Shown: one piece after another, positions 41,135 through 48,698 of the stretch | Layout of the letters: every line of letters begins with the position of its first letter | Position numbering within the stretch: position 1 is the first letter of the stretch | Origin: Streptomyces sp. LX-29 | GTDB lineage: Bacteria; Actinomycetota; Actinomycetes; Streptomycetales; Streptomycetaceae | Assembly (NCBI RefSeq): GCF_029541745.1 | Contig: NZ_CP089746.1 | Coordinates: forward strand, 434,001-498,000 | Direction: 5' to 3' | DNA length: 64,000 bases | Made by a program: the position numbers and the translations under genes | Notes under the pieces: model-generated | What the model was told of the DNA's origin: nothing | Databases searched by the model: none | The model's input: only the letters and a program-made list of their open reading frames with translations

Positions 41135-42501
41135 CGGCGTGGGAGAAGTTCGGCTGGGGGCCGTGGGAGGCGGACGACACCGTCCCGCAGGAGGGGCCGG
41201 ACGAGAAGGTCCGCGCACGCCAGGAGCTGCCGCGCACGCTGGTGCCGGTGGCGGGCGAGGGGGTGGCCCAGTCCCCCGTCTTCGACCCGGCGATGAAGCA
41301 CTACGGGCGGGCCATGCGGCCGAGCGAGCCGCGGTTCGCGGACGACCGCACCGGCGACGGCTGGCAGGCGGCCCGTGAGCTCGCGGTGGACCATGTGCTG
41401 GCCGCTGTTGCGGGCGGCGCGTGGGCCGACCACCTGGTGCTGCGCGGCAGCGTCCTGCTGCGCGCCTGGTACGGCGCGGCCGCACGCGAGCCGGGCGACC
41501 TGGACTTCGTCGTCCAGCCGCAGGACTGGGAGCTGGCGGACCCCCGTACCGACCGCATGCTCGACGGTATCGCGCGGGCCGCCGAGGAACTGTCGCTGCG
41601 CGACGGCCTGGTGCGGCTCGACGCGGCCGGCGCCGTCAGCGACTCGATCTGGACCTACGACCGGGTGCCGGGCCGGCGCCTGGTGATCCCGTGGACGGCC
41701 GAGGGCCTGCCGGGCGGCAGCGTGCAGCTGGACTTCGTGTTCAACGAGCCGCTACCGGTCCCGGCCGAGCTCGCCGAGATCCCGCGCCGGGGCGGCGCGG
41801 GCGAGCCGATCCGGCTGCCGGCGGCCGGCCGGGCGCTCTCCCTCGCCTGGAAGATCATGTGGCTGGTCTCCGACAGCTACCCGGAGGGCAAGGACCTCTA
41901 CGACGCCCTGCTGCTGGCCGAGGACCCGGCCACCGATCTCTCCCTCGGCCTGCTGCGGCAGGTGTTCACGGGCGTGGACTACGGCACCTTCGACCGGTTC
42001 CCCGTGCTGCCCGAGTTCGTCGCCTACTGCGCGTCGAACGCCGAGTGGTTCGAGTTCGCCAAGGACCACCCGCGGCTCGCGGGCGCGCCCGACAAGCGGT
42101 TCGACGGCCCGCCCGGAAAGGTCGTGGAGCGGCTCGCGGCCGCTCTCGCCCCCGTCTACGCGCTCGACGACGACGGCAGCGACGACTCCCCCGCGTATCG
42201 GCTGCGCGCCGCATGGTTCGCGTCGGGACTGTCGCCCTTCCGGGAGGCGCTGGCGTCGGGGGGCGCGGAGGGGCTCCAGCAGCTGCTGGTCGAGCGGCAT
42301 TTCGGCGCGGCGGAGGCGATCGTCCTCACGCGTGAGCTGCTCGGCCGCCGGGAGTGCTCCCTGGAGCGCGCGGCCGGGGTCGTCGCGGAGTTCCGGGCCG
42401 GCCATCCCGACCCGCAGGTCCGCAAACGCGCCGGGTGGCTCGGCGACCCGGACGCGGCCTTCGTGGAGCTCCGGGACGGCACGGCACCCCAGCGCGACTG
42501 A
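41131..42501 (+). CDS. AbiEii/AbiGii-like nucleotidyltransferase
   Basis: This 456-residue protein carries the DUF1814/AbiEii nucleotidyltransferase core: LVLRGSVLLRAWYGAAAREP followed by GDLDFVV (about 107-133), the position of the GG/S and DxD metal motif, and LAWKIMWLVSD with GKDLYDALLLAE (about 240-270), the family's KDxxD region. The N-terminal 80 residues and C-terminal 150 residues are extra to the core (family toxins are about 250-310 aa). AbiEii toxins transfer nucleotides to tRNA or other targets. It overlaps its partner gene by 4 bp. The pair may be a toxin-antitoxin or phage-defence module, or a housekeeping enzyme pair; sequence alone does not decide. Confidence 0.72.
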   Translation: MTAWEKFGWGPWEADDTVPQEGPDEKVRARQELPRTLVPVAGEGVAQSPVFDPAMKHYGRAMRPSEPRFADDRTGDGWQAARELAVDHVLAAVAGGAWADHLVLRGSVLLRAWYGAAAREPGDLDFVVQPQDWELADPRTDRMLDGIARAAEELSLRDGLVRLDAAGAVSDSIWTYDRVPGRRLVIPWTAEGLPGGSVQLDFVFNEPLPVPAELAEIPRRGGAGEPIRLPAAGRALSLAWKIMWLVSDSYPEGKDLYDALLLAEDPATDLSLGLLRQVFTGVDYGTFDRFPVLPEFVAYCASNAEWFEFAKDHPRLAGAPDKRFDGPPGKVVERLAAALAPVYALDDDGSDDSPAYRLRAAWFASGLSPFREALASGGAEGLQQLLVERHFGAAEAIVLTRELLGRRECSLERAAGVVAEFRAGHPDPQVRKRAGWLGDPDAAFVELRDGTAPQRD

Positions 42502-42782
42502 GGCGGCGGCCGGGCGGGCCGGGGCCCCGGCCCGCCCGTGCACGCCCTCCGGCACCCGGCGTCGCGGCCACGCGAGCGGAACCCCCGCCGCCGTTCGGGA
42601 CTCCGCATGGGCGGAACGGTGTTGATCGAAGGCGGCGGCGGACGACGCGCCGATCGCCGAGACGGCCGAGCTGCGGGCGAAGGCGCTCGGCTGACCATGC
42701 GTCACCCACGGGCCGCGGGCGACCGCCGTCGTCCGCGGCCCGTGGCACACGGCGCGAACGGCCCGGGGCCCTGCGGCGCGCT

Positions 42783-44288
42783 TCACTGGCGGCTCAGCGA
42801 GCGGCTGATGCCGGCGGCGATCGTGGTGGCCAGGATCCAGCCGGTGACGATGAGCCCGTAGGAGAGCCACTGGTACCAGCCCCGCGAGGCGAAGGCGGAC
42901 TCCTGTCCGAAGCCGATGATGGGCAGCAGCAGGTCGAGCGTGTAGAAGAGCGGGTCGAAGTCGGGGGCCTCTTCCGGCTTCAGCGGTCGCGGATGGCGCC
43001 GCGCGAAGGCGAGGGTCCCGGTGAGCAGCAGGGCCAGCAGCCATCCGGCGGCGCGCATGGGGCGGAAGCCGTAGCCGACGGCGGCGTCCTGGAGGTACCC
43101 CCAGATCCTGGCGTAGGGCGGCAGGGTGCGGCGGTGGCGGCGGAGCTTGGCCAGTTGGACGGTGCGCGCGGCGGCCTCGTCACCGGCGGTGCGGTAGGCG
43201 AGGGTCAGCTGCTCGTAGGCGTACGGGACATAGCCGTCCGCGTCGCGCTCCAGCAGCGGCAGCCGCCGTGCGGCGGGGAGGTGGGGGACGAGGGTGCGGT
43301 AGCTGAGGCCGTCGGTCCTGATCCGACCGGACCAGACCTCCGGGGGCAGGTGCAGCACGTCGAGTTGGGAACGGCGCAGGGTCACCTTCCCCTGGATCGG
43401 CTCGGCGTCCCGCAGCCACAGTTCGCCGATGGTGCAACTGCTGGCGCGGAGCGCCTGTCCTCCGGGGTTGGACAGTCGGGCCCGGGTGAGGTCGAACTGG
43501 CCGGGAACGGTGGCGCCCCGGAGGTCGACGCGGCCGTCGACCCGTAGGTCCGCCCCGCGCAGGTCGGTGCCGACCGACAGGTTCTCGGCGTGCAGGGCGG
43601 TGCCGCCGGGCGCGTGCAGTCGGGCGCGGTCGAGGTTGACCTGCCCCTCGACGGTCGTGGCCTTGAGCCGGATCTGGCCGTGCGCGACGAGGTCGACGGC
43701 CCAGAGGTCCGCGCCGATCAGCGCGTGGTTGAGCCGCAGCACCGGCCCCTCGGCGGCTCCGGCGGTGGGGCCCGGCTCGTCCGCGTCGGCGGGCGCCTCC
43801 GGGTCGCCGAGCCGCGCCCCGTTGAGGAAGAGCGCCCCGGAGACCTGGGCCCCCGCGAGCCGGACGGGGCCGATGATCCGGCAGCAGTTGAGCCGCAGCA
43901 CCCCGTCCACGCGCACCGCCCCGGCGTTCACCCCCGGCATCGCGGAGTCGCTGAACACCAGGACGCGCAGGTGCGCCCCGTAGAGATGGGGGGCGCGCTC
44001 GAAGTGGCAGGCGCGCAGCCGTATGGGGTGGTCGACCGTCCCGTAGCCGAGGTCCAGCCGGCCGGTGACGCGGGCCCCGGTCAGCTTCAGACCCGCTATC
44101 TCACCGTCCTGCCGGGGCCCGTCGAGAAGCAGCGCGCGTAACACCTCGGCGCGCACCGTCCGCCCGGGTCCCCAACCGGCCCCGGCCACAGGATCGTCGT
44201 CGGCGCCCTCCCGGAAGTCGACGGCCTCGCCGCGGGGGAAGGCGCGCCAGACGCGACGCTCGGCCGGCGAGAGGTCGTTGATCTCCAC
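42783..44288 (-). CDS. Pentapeptide/bactofilin-like membrane protein
   Basis: This 501-residue protein has a long region of regularly repeating short beta turns (about 60-310), for example GLKLTGARVTGRLDLGYGTV, LRLNCCRIIGPVRLAGAQVS, GQIRLKATTVEGQVNLDRAR and GADLRVDGRVDLRGATVPGQ, consistent with a solenoid beta-helix. It is followed by a helical segment (about 340-390) and three membrane helices near the C-terminus (AAGWLLALLLTGTLAFA, FYTLDLLLPIIGFG, YGLIVTGWILATTIAAG). It is sometimes labelled membrane-associated oxidoreductase, but I see no cofactor motif. The solenoid faces the cytoplasm if the N-terminus is inside. Four 27-bp tandem repeats lie upstream of its start. Confidence 0.75.
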   Translation of the reverse strand: MEINDLSPAERRVWRAFPRGEAVDFREGADDDPVAGAGWGPGRTVRAEVLRALLLDGPRQDGEIAGLKLTGARVTGRLDLGYGTVDHPIRLRACHFERAPHLYGAHLRVLVFSDSAMPGVNAGAVRVDGVLRLNCCRIIGPVRLAGAQVSGALFLNGARLGDPEAPADADEPGPTAGAAEGPVLRLNHALIGADLWAVDLVAHGQIRLKATTVEGQVNLDRARLHAPGGTALHAENLSVGTDLRGADLRVDGRVDLRGATVPGQFDLTRARLSNPGGQALRASSCTIGELWLRDAEPIQGKVTLRRSQLDVLHLPPEVWSGRIRTDGLSYRTLVPHLPAARRLPLLERDADGYVPYAYEQLTLAYRTAGDEAAARTVQLAKLRRHRRTLPPYARIWGYLQDAAVGYGFRPMRAAGWLLALLLTGTLAFARRHPRPLKPEEAPDFDPLFYTLDLLLPIIGFGQESAFASRGWYQWLSYGLIVTGWILATTIAAGISRSLSRQ

Positions 44289-44375
44289 CGGCGGGATGGT
44301 GTCGCGCGAGTGTTCGTGGTGTCAACCGCGCGCCGGCGAGGACGGTTTGCCCGCGTCAGAGCGGGGGCCGCGGCG

Positions 44376-44483
44376 TGTTCACCGCGGCACGGACGGCGCG
44401 GCTGTTCACCGCGGCGCGGACGGAGTGGCTGTTCACTGCGGCACGGACGGAGTGGCTGTTCACCGCGGCGCGGACGGAGTGGC
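44376..44483. repeat. Four 27-bp tandem repeats
   Basis: Units at 44376-44402, 44403-44429, 44430-44456 and 44457-44483 each begin TGTTCACYGCGGC and end with GGCGCGGC or GGAGTGGC. They differ by 1-4 bases. Because 27 is a multiple of three, they read as nine-residue Arg/Pro/Glu/Gln repeats in frames of both strands, but no convincing gene covers them. They lie between the solenoid protein start and the 3' end of the DUF1266 gene, both on the minus strand. Confidence 0.9.
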
Positions 44484-44520
44484 GCGGACGGCGCGACGGG
44501 AACGCCGCCGGCTGACGGCG

Positions 44521-45777
44521 TCAGCGCAGCGGCACGGTCGCCCAGGGGCTGTGCGGGTCGACCAGCAGGATCCGGTGGGCGAGCAGGACGCTGGTGTACC
44601 ACGGCCCGAACTGCTCCTCGTCGAAGTGGAGACAGCGTCCGAGGATGTATCCGGCGGAGAAGTCCTCCCAGGACTCGTAGAAGTCCCGCACACTCACGCC
44701 GACCCGGCCGATGGCGGCGTGCATCTCCGGCTCCGTGGCGTAGCGCGCGCCCCTCCCCCAGCGTGCCATCTTCGAGGCGCGTCCGAGGTCCCAGGCGGCG
44801 ACGGTCCGCACATGGCCGTCGGGCGGCAGCAGCCCGTCCGCGCGGAACCGGGCCTCGTACCGCATGACCTTGCCGACCAGGTCACGGGCGAAGGCCACGA
44901 ACTCCTCCAGATCGGCCTCGCTGCGCGCCTGGACGCGGTCGCGGCAGACCGCTTCCACCCAGTCGCGCCACAGCACCGGGTCGACGCGTGGGTGGCCCAG
45001 CTCGCGGATGAGATCGTTGCGGGCCTCCAACACGAAGTCCCAGTACCAGGGGCTGACCTCGCGGGTGAGCAGTCGCTCCTGCACGTCCAGCCAGTCGTCG
45101 CGCCCCTCGACGCCCCAGGAGTCGACCAGCCGCTCCACCTCGTTGTGGTAGCCGGCGCCGTGCCAGTCCAGGGTGTTCCAGGCGTCGCCGTTGGCGTAGC
45201 AGAGGTGCGCCCCGCAGGCCAGGCCCAGCAGCATGTCTGGATCCTCCGGGGCCCCGGTGCGGCGGGTGACGACCCGGTCGCCGGTGCCGTCGGGCTCGTA
45301 CAGGTCCTCGTGCAGGTCGCCCCAGACCTCCCGCTCCTCCTCGTCGGCGAGGAACCAGTGCTCGCACGGGGTGCCGCCGTTGACGACGAGGATCTCGCAG
45401 TCCTCGGGCCAGATGAGGGCGAGGCTGCCCAGCGTGATGAACTCGTAGACCACGTCGGGGTGCGGCCTGGGGAGCACGCCCTCCGTGTACACCTGGACGA
45501 TCCTCCGCCCGTCGTCCAGGGCGGGGGCGTGCAGCGGGGCCTGGCTGTCGGTGCTCCGGGCGACGCTCAGGTCCACGGGCCGGTAGAGCCCCTCGGCGGC
45601 GAGGAGCCGCAGGTACGCGTATCTGGCGGTGTCGTCGTCCGCCTCGGTCCGCTCGGACAACGCGTAGAGCCGCTGCTCGAATTCGGTGGGCGCCGTCCAG
45701 GTGCCCCCGTCCTCGGGCAGGGCTATGAAGGGCAGTATCTCGTCGTGCTGTACGTCCTGTACATCCTCGCCGTGCAT
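44521..45777 (-). CDS. DUF1266 domain-containing protein
   Basis: This 418-residue protein has an N-terminal region of unclear fold (LALIWPEDCEILVVNGGTPCEHWF at about 115-138, recalling SseB-type modules) and a C-terminal DUF1266 domain (about 230-415) ending in AAWDLGRASKMARWG, VRDFYESWEDFSAGYILGRC and LLAHRILLVD, the typical signature. Function of the domain is unknown. I chose ATG 45777 over the GTG at 45840: a TACATT placed 6 bases upstream could be a -10 of a leaderless message, and the earlier residues look non-coding. It is divergent from the rhodanese gene. Confidence 0.78.
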   Translation of the reverse strand: MHGEDVQDVQHDEILPFIALPEDGGTWTAPTEFEQRLYALSERTEADDDTARYAYLRLLAAEGLYRPVDLSVARSTDSQAPLHAPALDDGRRIVQVYTEGVLPRPHPDVVYEFITLGSLALIWPEDCEILVVNGGTPCEHWFLADEEEREVWGDLHEDLYEPDGTGDRVVTRRTGAPEDPDMLLGLACGAHLCYANGDAWNTLDWHGAGYHNEVERLVDSWGVEGRDDWLDVQERLLTREVSPWYWDFVLEARNDLIRELGHPRVDPVLWRDWVEAVCRDRVQARSEADLEEFVAFARDLVGKVMRYEARFRADGLLPPDGHVRTVAAWDLGRASKMARWGRGARYATEPEMHAAIGRVGVSVRDFYESWEDFSAGYILGRCLHFDEEQFGPWYTSVLLAHRILLVDPHSPWATVPLR

Positions 45778-45896
45778 GATCAGAATGTATCGCGAGGCCC
45801 GGGGTGGGCCGGACGGCCCGCCGTGCGTGTGCCCGCGCACGCGGCCTGGTCACAGCCCGGTCCCGACCGGGGGGCACGGACGCACGGGGGTGCGGC

Positions 45897-46769
45897 ATGA
45901 CGACGACGGAACGGTCACCGCGGGGACGGGAGTCGACGCCGCCGGGTCCGCTGGTCGATGTCGACTGGCTGGCGGCGCGGCTGGGCTCGGCGGGGTTGGT
46001 GGTCTTCGACGCCTCGGTGGGCGCGCACCGCGGCGCGGGACGGCGGATCCCGGGGGCGCGCCCCTTCGACATCGACGGCGCGCTGTCCGACCACACGGGT
46101 CCGCTGCCCCACACGATGCCCGACGCCGCGCGGTTCACCGAGGAACTGCGCCGCCTGGGCCTCGACGACGCCGACACGGTGGTCGTCTACGACGGCGCCG
46201 GGATCTACTCCAGCGCCCGGGCGTGGTGGATGCTGCGGGCGATGGGCTGCGACCGGGCCGCGGTGCTCGACGGCGGCCTGCCCGCCTGGGCGGCGGCCGG
46301 GCTGCCGGTGGAGGACCGGCCGGCGGCGTACGCGGGGCGCCGCGGCGACTTCACCGCGCGGCCGCGCGCCGATCTGCTCGTCGACAGCGCCGAGGTGACG
46401 GCGGCTCTGGCCGCCCCGGACCGCGTGGTCGTCGACGCCCGCTCGCGGGAACGGTTCTCCGGCGCGGCGGCCGAGCCGCGGCCGGGGCTGCGCGGCGGCC
46501 ATATGCCCGGGGCGGTGAACCTGCCCTTCGGCGAGGTCCTGCGGGACGGTCGGATGCTCCCGCCGCGGGAACTGCGCGCCGCCTTCGCCGCCCGCGCCGG
46601 GGACCGGGAGCGGCTGGTCCTCAGCTGTGGCTCCGGGGTCACCGCCTGCGTCCTGGCGCTCGGCGCCGAGCTGGCCGGCTACCGTGAAACGGCCGTCTAC
46701 GACGGCTCGTGGAGCGACTGGGGACGGCCCGCCTCCGGGCTTCCGGTGGCGACCGGCGAGGCGCCCTGA
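45897..46769 (+). CDS. Sulfurtransferase (rhodanese/mercaptopyruvate type)
   Basis: This 290-residue protein has two rhodanese domains. The first (about 20-130) has GAGRRIPGARPFDID and lacks a catalytic Cys; the second (about 155-285) has VVVDARSRERFSG, RGGHMPGAVNLPFGE and the active-site loop VLSCGSGVTACVLAL (Cys ~243). CGSGVTA is the loop of 3-mercaptopyruvate sulfurtransferases rather than thiosulfate enzymes (CRKGVTA). It transfers sulfane sulfur in the cytoplasm; no signal peptide is present. Length is typical. ATG 45897 starts MTTTERSPRGRES. Confidence 0.9.
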   Translation: MTTTERSPRGRESTPPGPLVDVDWLAARLGSAGLVVFDASVGAHRGAGRRIPGARPFDIDGALSDHTGPLPHTMPDAARFTEELRRLGLDDADTVVVYDGAGIYSSARAWWMLRAMGCDRAAVLDGGLPAWAAAGLPVEDRPAAYAGRRGDFTARPRADLLVDSAEVTAALAAPDRVVVDARSRERFSGAAAEPRPGLRGGHMPGAVNLPFGEVLRDGRMLPPRELRAAFAARAGDRERLVLSCGSGVTACVLALGAELAGYRETAVYDGSWSDWGRPASGLPVATGEAP

Positions 46770-46867
46770 GGGGACCGGCGACCGTCCACGGCCGCCGGGG
46801 CCGCGACGGCGGCGGGGGGCTGCCGGAGCGGCGTCGAAGGACGCCGTCGTGACCGTGGCGCGCCGGA

Positions 46868-47476
46868 TCAGGGGCCGGGCTCGTCCCGGGCGCGCGGCCT
46901 GGCCCGCACATGCATCCGCTCGCCCTGACGGCCGAAGAGGCTGAGGAGCTCGACGGGCCCCTCGCCGGTGCTGCCGAACCAGTGCGGAAGGCGGGTGTCG
47001 AACTCGGCGACCTCGCCCGGTCCGAGGACCAGGTCGTGGTCGGCCAGCACCAGCCGCAGCCGTCCGGAGAGGACGTACAGCCACTCGTAGCCCTCGTGGG
47101 TGCAGGTCTCGGGCGTGTCGCGGGTGGCCGGCAGGACCATCTTGAAGCTCTGCAGCGGACCGGGCTGCCGGGTCAGCGGCAGCACGGTGTTGCCGTTCAT
47201 GCGCCGGGGCGTGAGGCGGACGCGCGGGTCGCCGACCTCCGGGGCGCCGACGAGTTCGTCCAGCGGCACCTGGTGGGCCTGGGAGATGGGGAGCAGCAGC
47301 TCCAGGCTGGGGCGACGCTGGCCGGACTCCAGGCGGGACAGGGTGCTCTTGGAGATGCCGGTGGCCTCCGAGAGCTCCGCCAGGGTCACGCCGCGCTGGG
47401 CGCGCAGGCGCTTGAGGCGCGGACCGACCTCGGTGAGGGCCCGGGCGACGGCTGGTGAGTGTTCCACGCCGTCCAT
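46868..47476 (-). CDS. XRE family regulator with cupin domain
   Basis: This 202-residue protein combines an N-terminal Cro/C1-type helix-turn-helix (RLKRLRAQRGVTLAELSEATGIS split as RAQRGVTLAELSEATG and ISKSTLSRLESGQRRP, about 22-58) with a C-terminal cupin (about 100-185): CTHEGYEWLYVLSGRLRLVL and PGEVAEFDTRLPHWFGSTGEG, with the usual His/Glu metal and sugar-type ligand positions. Such proteins repress nearby amino-acid, sugar or amine metabolism genes. Its immediate downstream partner on the minus strand is absent; an imperfect 41-bp direct repeat and the NAD(P)-binding gene's end lie upstream. ATG 47476 starts MDGVEHSPAV. Confidence 0.92.
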   Translation of the reverse strand: MDGVEHSPAVARALTEVGPRLKRLRAQRGVTLAELSEATGISKSTLSRLESGQRRPSLELLLPISQAHQVPLDELVGAPEVGDPRVRLTPRRMNGNTVLPLTRQPGPLQSFKMVLPATRDTPETCTHEGYEWLYVLSGRLRLVLADHDLVLGPGEVAEFDTRLPHWFGSTGEGPVELLSLFGRQGERMHVRARPRARDEPGP

Positions 47477-47561
47477 TGCAGCGCACCGCTCCCGGAAACG
47501 GCAACAGCGATTGCCGTTCCCGCACCGCCGGCACCAGCGGACGCCCGCCGGCCGCTCGACG

Positions 47562-47643
47562 CGGCACCCCGGCACAGCCGGCACCATCGGCACGCCAGCC
47601 GCTGGCACCCCCGCACAGCCGGCGCCATCGGCACACCCGCCGC
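47562..47643. repeat. Imperfect 41-bp direct repeat (two units)
   Basis: Two units of 41 bp, at 47562-47602 and 47603-47643, both contain GCACAGCCGGCRCCATCGGCAC, shown here as GCACAGCCGG then CCATCGGCAC, and differ at several positions. A weaker third unit may precede. The stretch lies between the XRE-cupin start and the NAD(P)-binding gene's 3' end, and codes for nothing I can recognise. Confidence 0.6.
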
Positions 47644-47704
47644 ACCCGCCGCTCGAACCCCGCTCCCCCCTGCGGCCGGCCCGCCCGGCCCGCTCGGCGC
47701 TCTC

Positions 47705-48406
47705 TCAGTAGCCGACGGTGAAGCGGCGCTGGACGAAGCGGGGCAGCTCCGCTTCGTCGACGAGGGCCACGGCGGCGTCCTCGGCGGAGATGCGGCTGCG
47801 ACCGTCGGCGTCGAGGAGCAGTTGGTCGCCGCCGACGCGGAACCGCCCGGTGCGCTCGCCCGGGGCGATCTCCCCGGCAGGGCTGAAGTAGGTCCACAGC
47901 CGGTTGGACGTGCGGTACACGTCGAGCGCGTCTCGGTGGCCGCGCACCGCGGCCGCGTACTCCCTGGGCACTCCGATGGCGTCGAGGCTCTCCAGGAGGC
48001 GTTCCCCGGAGTCGGCGCCCACCAGTCCGGGTTCGAGTTCCAGGCTGCCGGCGCCGCCGATCACGATCAGCCGGGTCCTGGGGTGGCTCTCCAGCGCCTT
48101 GAGCAGCGCCCGCGCGGCGGTGGCGTAGACGGTGGGGTCGGCGATCGAACGCCGCACCGTGTCGGCGAGGTCGCGGGCGCCGTTGCCGGGCTGGAAGCCG
48201 CTGATCAGCACGTCCAGCCCGGGGAGGACCGCGGCGACCGAGGCGGCGTCCAGGACGTCGACGCTCTTCCAGACGATGTTCTCCCGCTGCTCCTCGACGC
48301 GGGTGGCGTCGCGGCTGAAGGCCGTGACGTGGTGCCCCCGGCCGAGGGCTTCGGTGACGACGCGGCTGCCGATGGTGCCCGTGGCGCCGATGACTCCGAT
48401 GTGCAT
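47705..48406 (-). CDS. NAD(P)-binding protein (atypical SDR, YwnB-like)
   Basis: This 233-residue protein is an atypical SDR with the Rossmann motif at its start, MHIGVIGATGTIGSRVVTEA (GxxGxxG, residues 7-13). It has RLIVIGGAGSLELEPG (~107-122) and ends ISAEDAAVALVDEAELPRFV, as in YwnB/BVR-like reductases. No catalytic YxxxK is obvious. GGGGAG lies 5-6 bases before ATG 48406. Upstream is a good -10, TATAGT, within repeated CTGCACGG motifs, suggesting regulation. It is a stress or redox-linked family with unknown substrate. Confidence 0.85.
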   Translation of the reverse strand: MHIGVIGATGTIGSRVVTEALGRGHHVTAFSRDATRVEEQRENIVWKSVDVLDAASVAAVLPGLDVLISGFQPGNGARDLADTVRRSIADPTVYATAARALLKALESHPRTRLIVIGGAGSLELEPGLVGADSGERLLESLDAIGVPREYAAAVRGHRDALDVYRTSNRLWTYFSPAGEIAPGERTGRFRVGGDQLLLDADGRSRISAEDAAVALVDEAELPRFVQRRFTVGY

Positions 48407-48514
48407 GGTTCTCCCCTGTTCCGCTGTACCGGTGTCCTGCCGGGTCCGCGCGACGGCGCGCACCGGCCCCCTGCCGCGGCCCGGTCTCGGGCCACTCCTT
48501 CACGGCGTGGCAAA

Positions 48515-48566
48515 ACTATACACCGTGCAGTAAAGATACGAGTCTAGAAATCGAGACGCCGTGCAG
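48515..48566 (-). promoter_or_regulatory. Promoter region of the NAD(P)-binding protein gene
   Basis: TATAGT at 48520-48515 on the minus strand is a near-consensus -10. The -35 region is poor, but CTGCACGGTGT (48530-48520) and CTGCACGGCGT (48566-48556) are repeated 36 bp apart, and an inverted CACGGCGTG occurs at 48501-48509. These look like activator or repressor sites; no cognate regulator is adjacent. Confidence 0.4.
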
Positions 48567-48698
48567 ACATGGCGCGTGGTCGGCTCGTTCGGGCGGCTGA
48601 GGGAAGGGCGTGGGGGCGCCGAGGCCAGGAGTCGGAGGGCAGGCTGGGTGGCCTTGTCCTGTCCGGGCGCACAGTATGGATGGCAGGTGGGTGATGAG

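Noticed and set aside
44376..44483. CRISPR array
   Set aside because: Units are contiguous without spacers, so these are simple tandem repeats.
44096..44602. Minus-strand frame with nine-residue repeats
   Set aside because: The repeats are DNA tandem repeats read in frame; no start with ribosome binding site and no conserved pattern.
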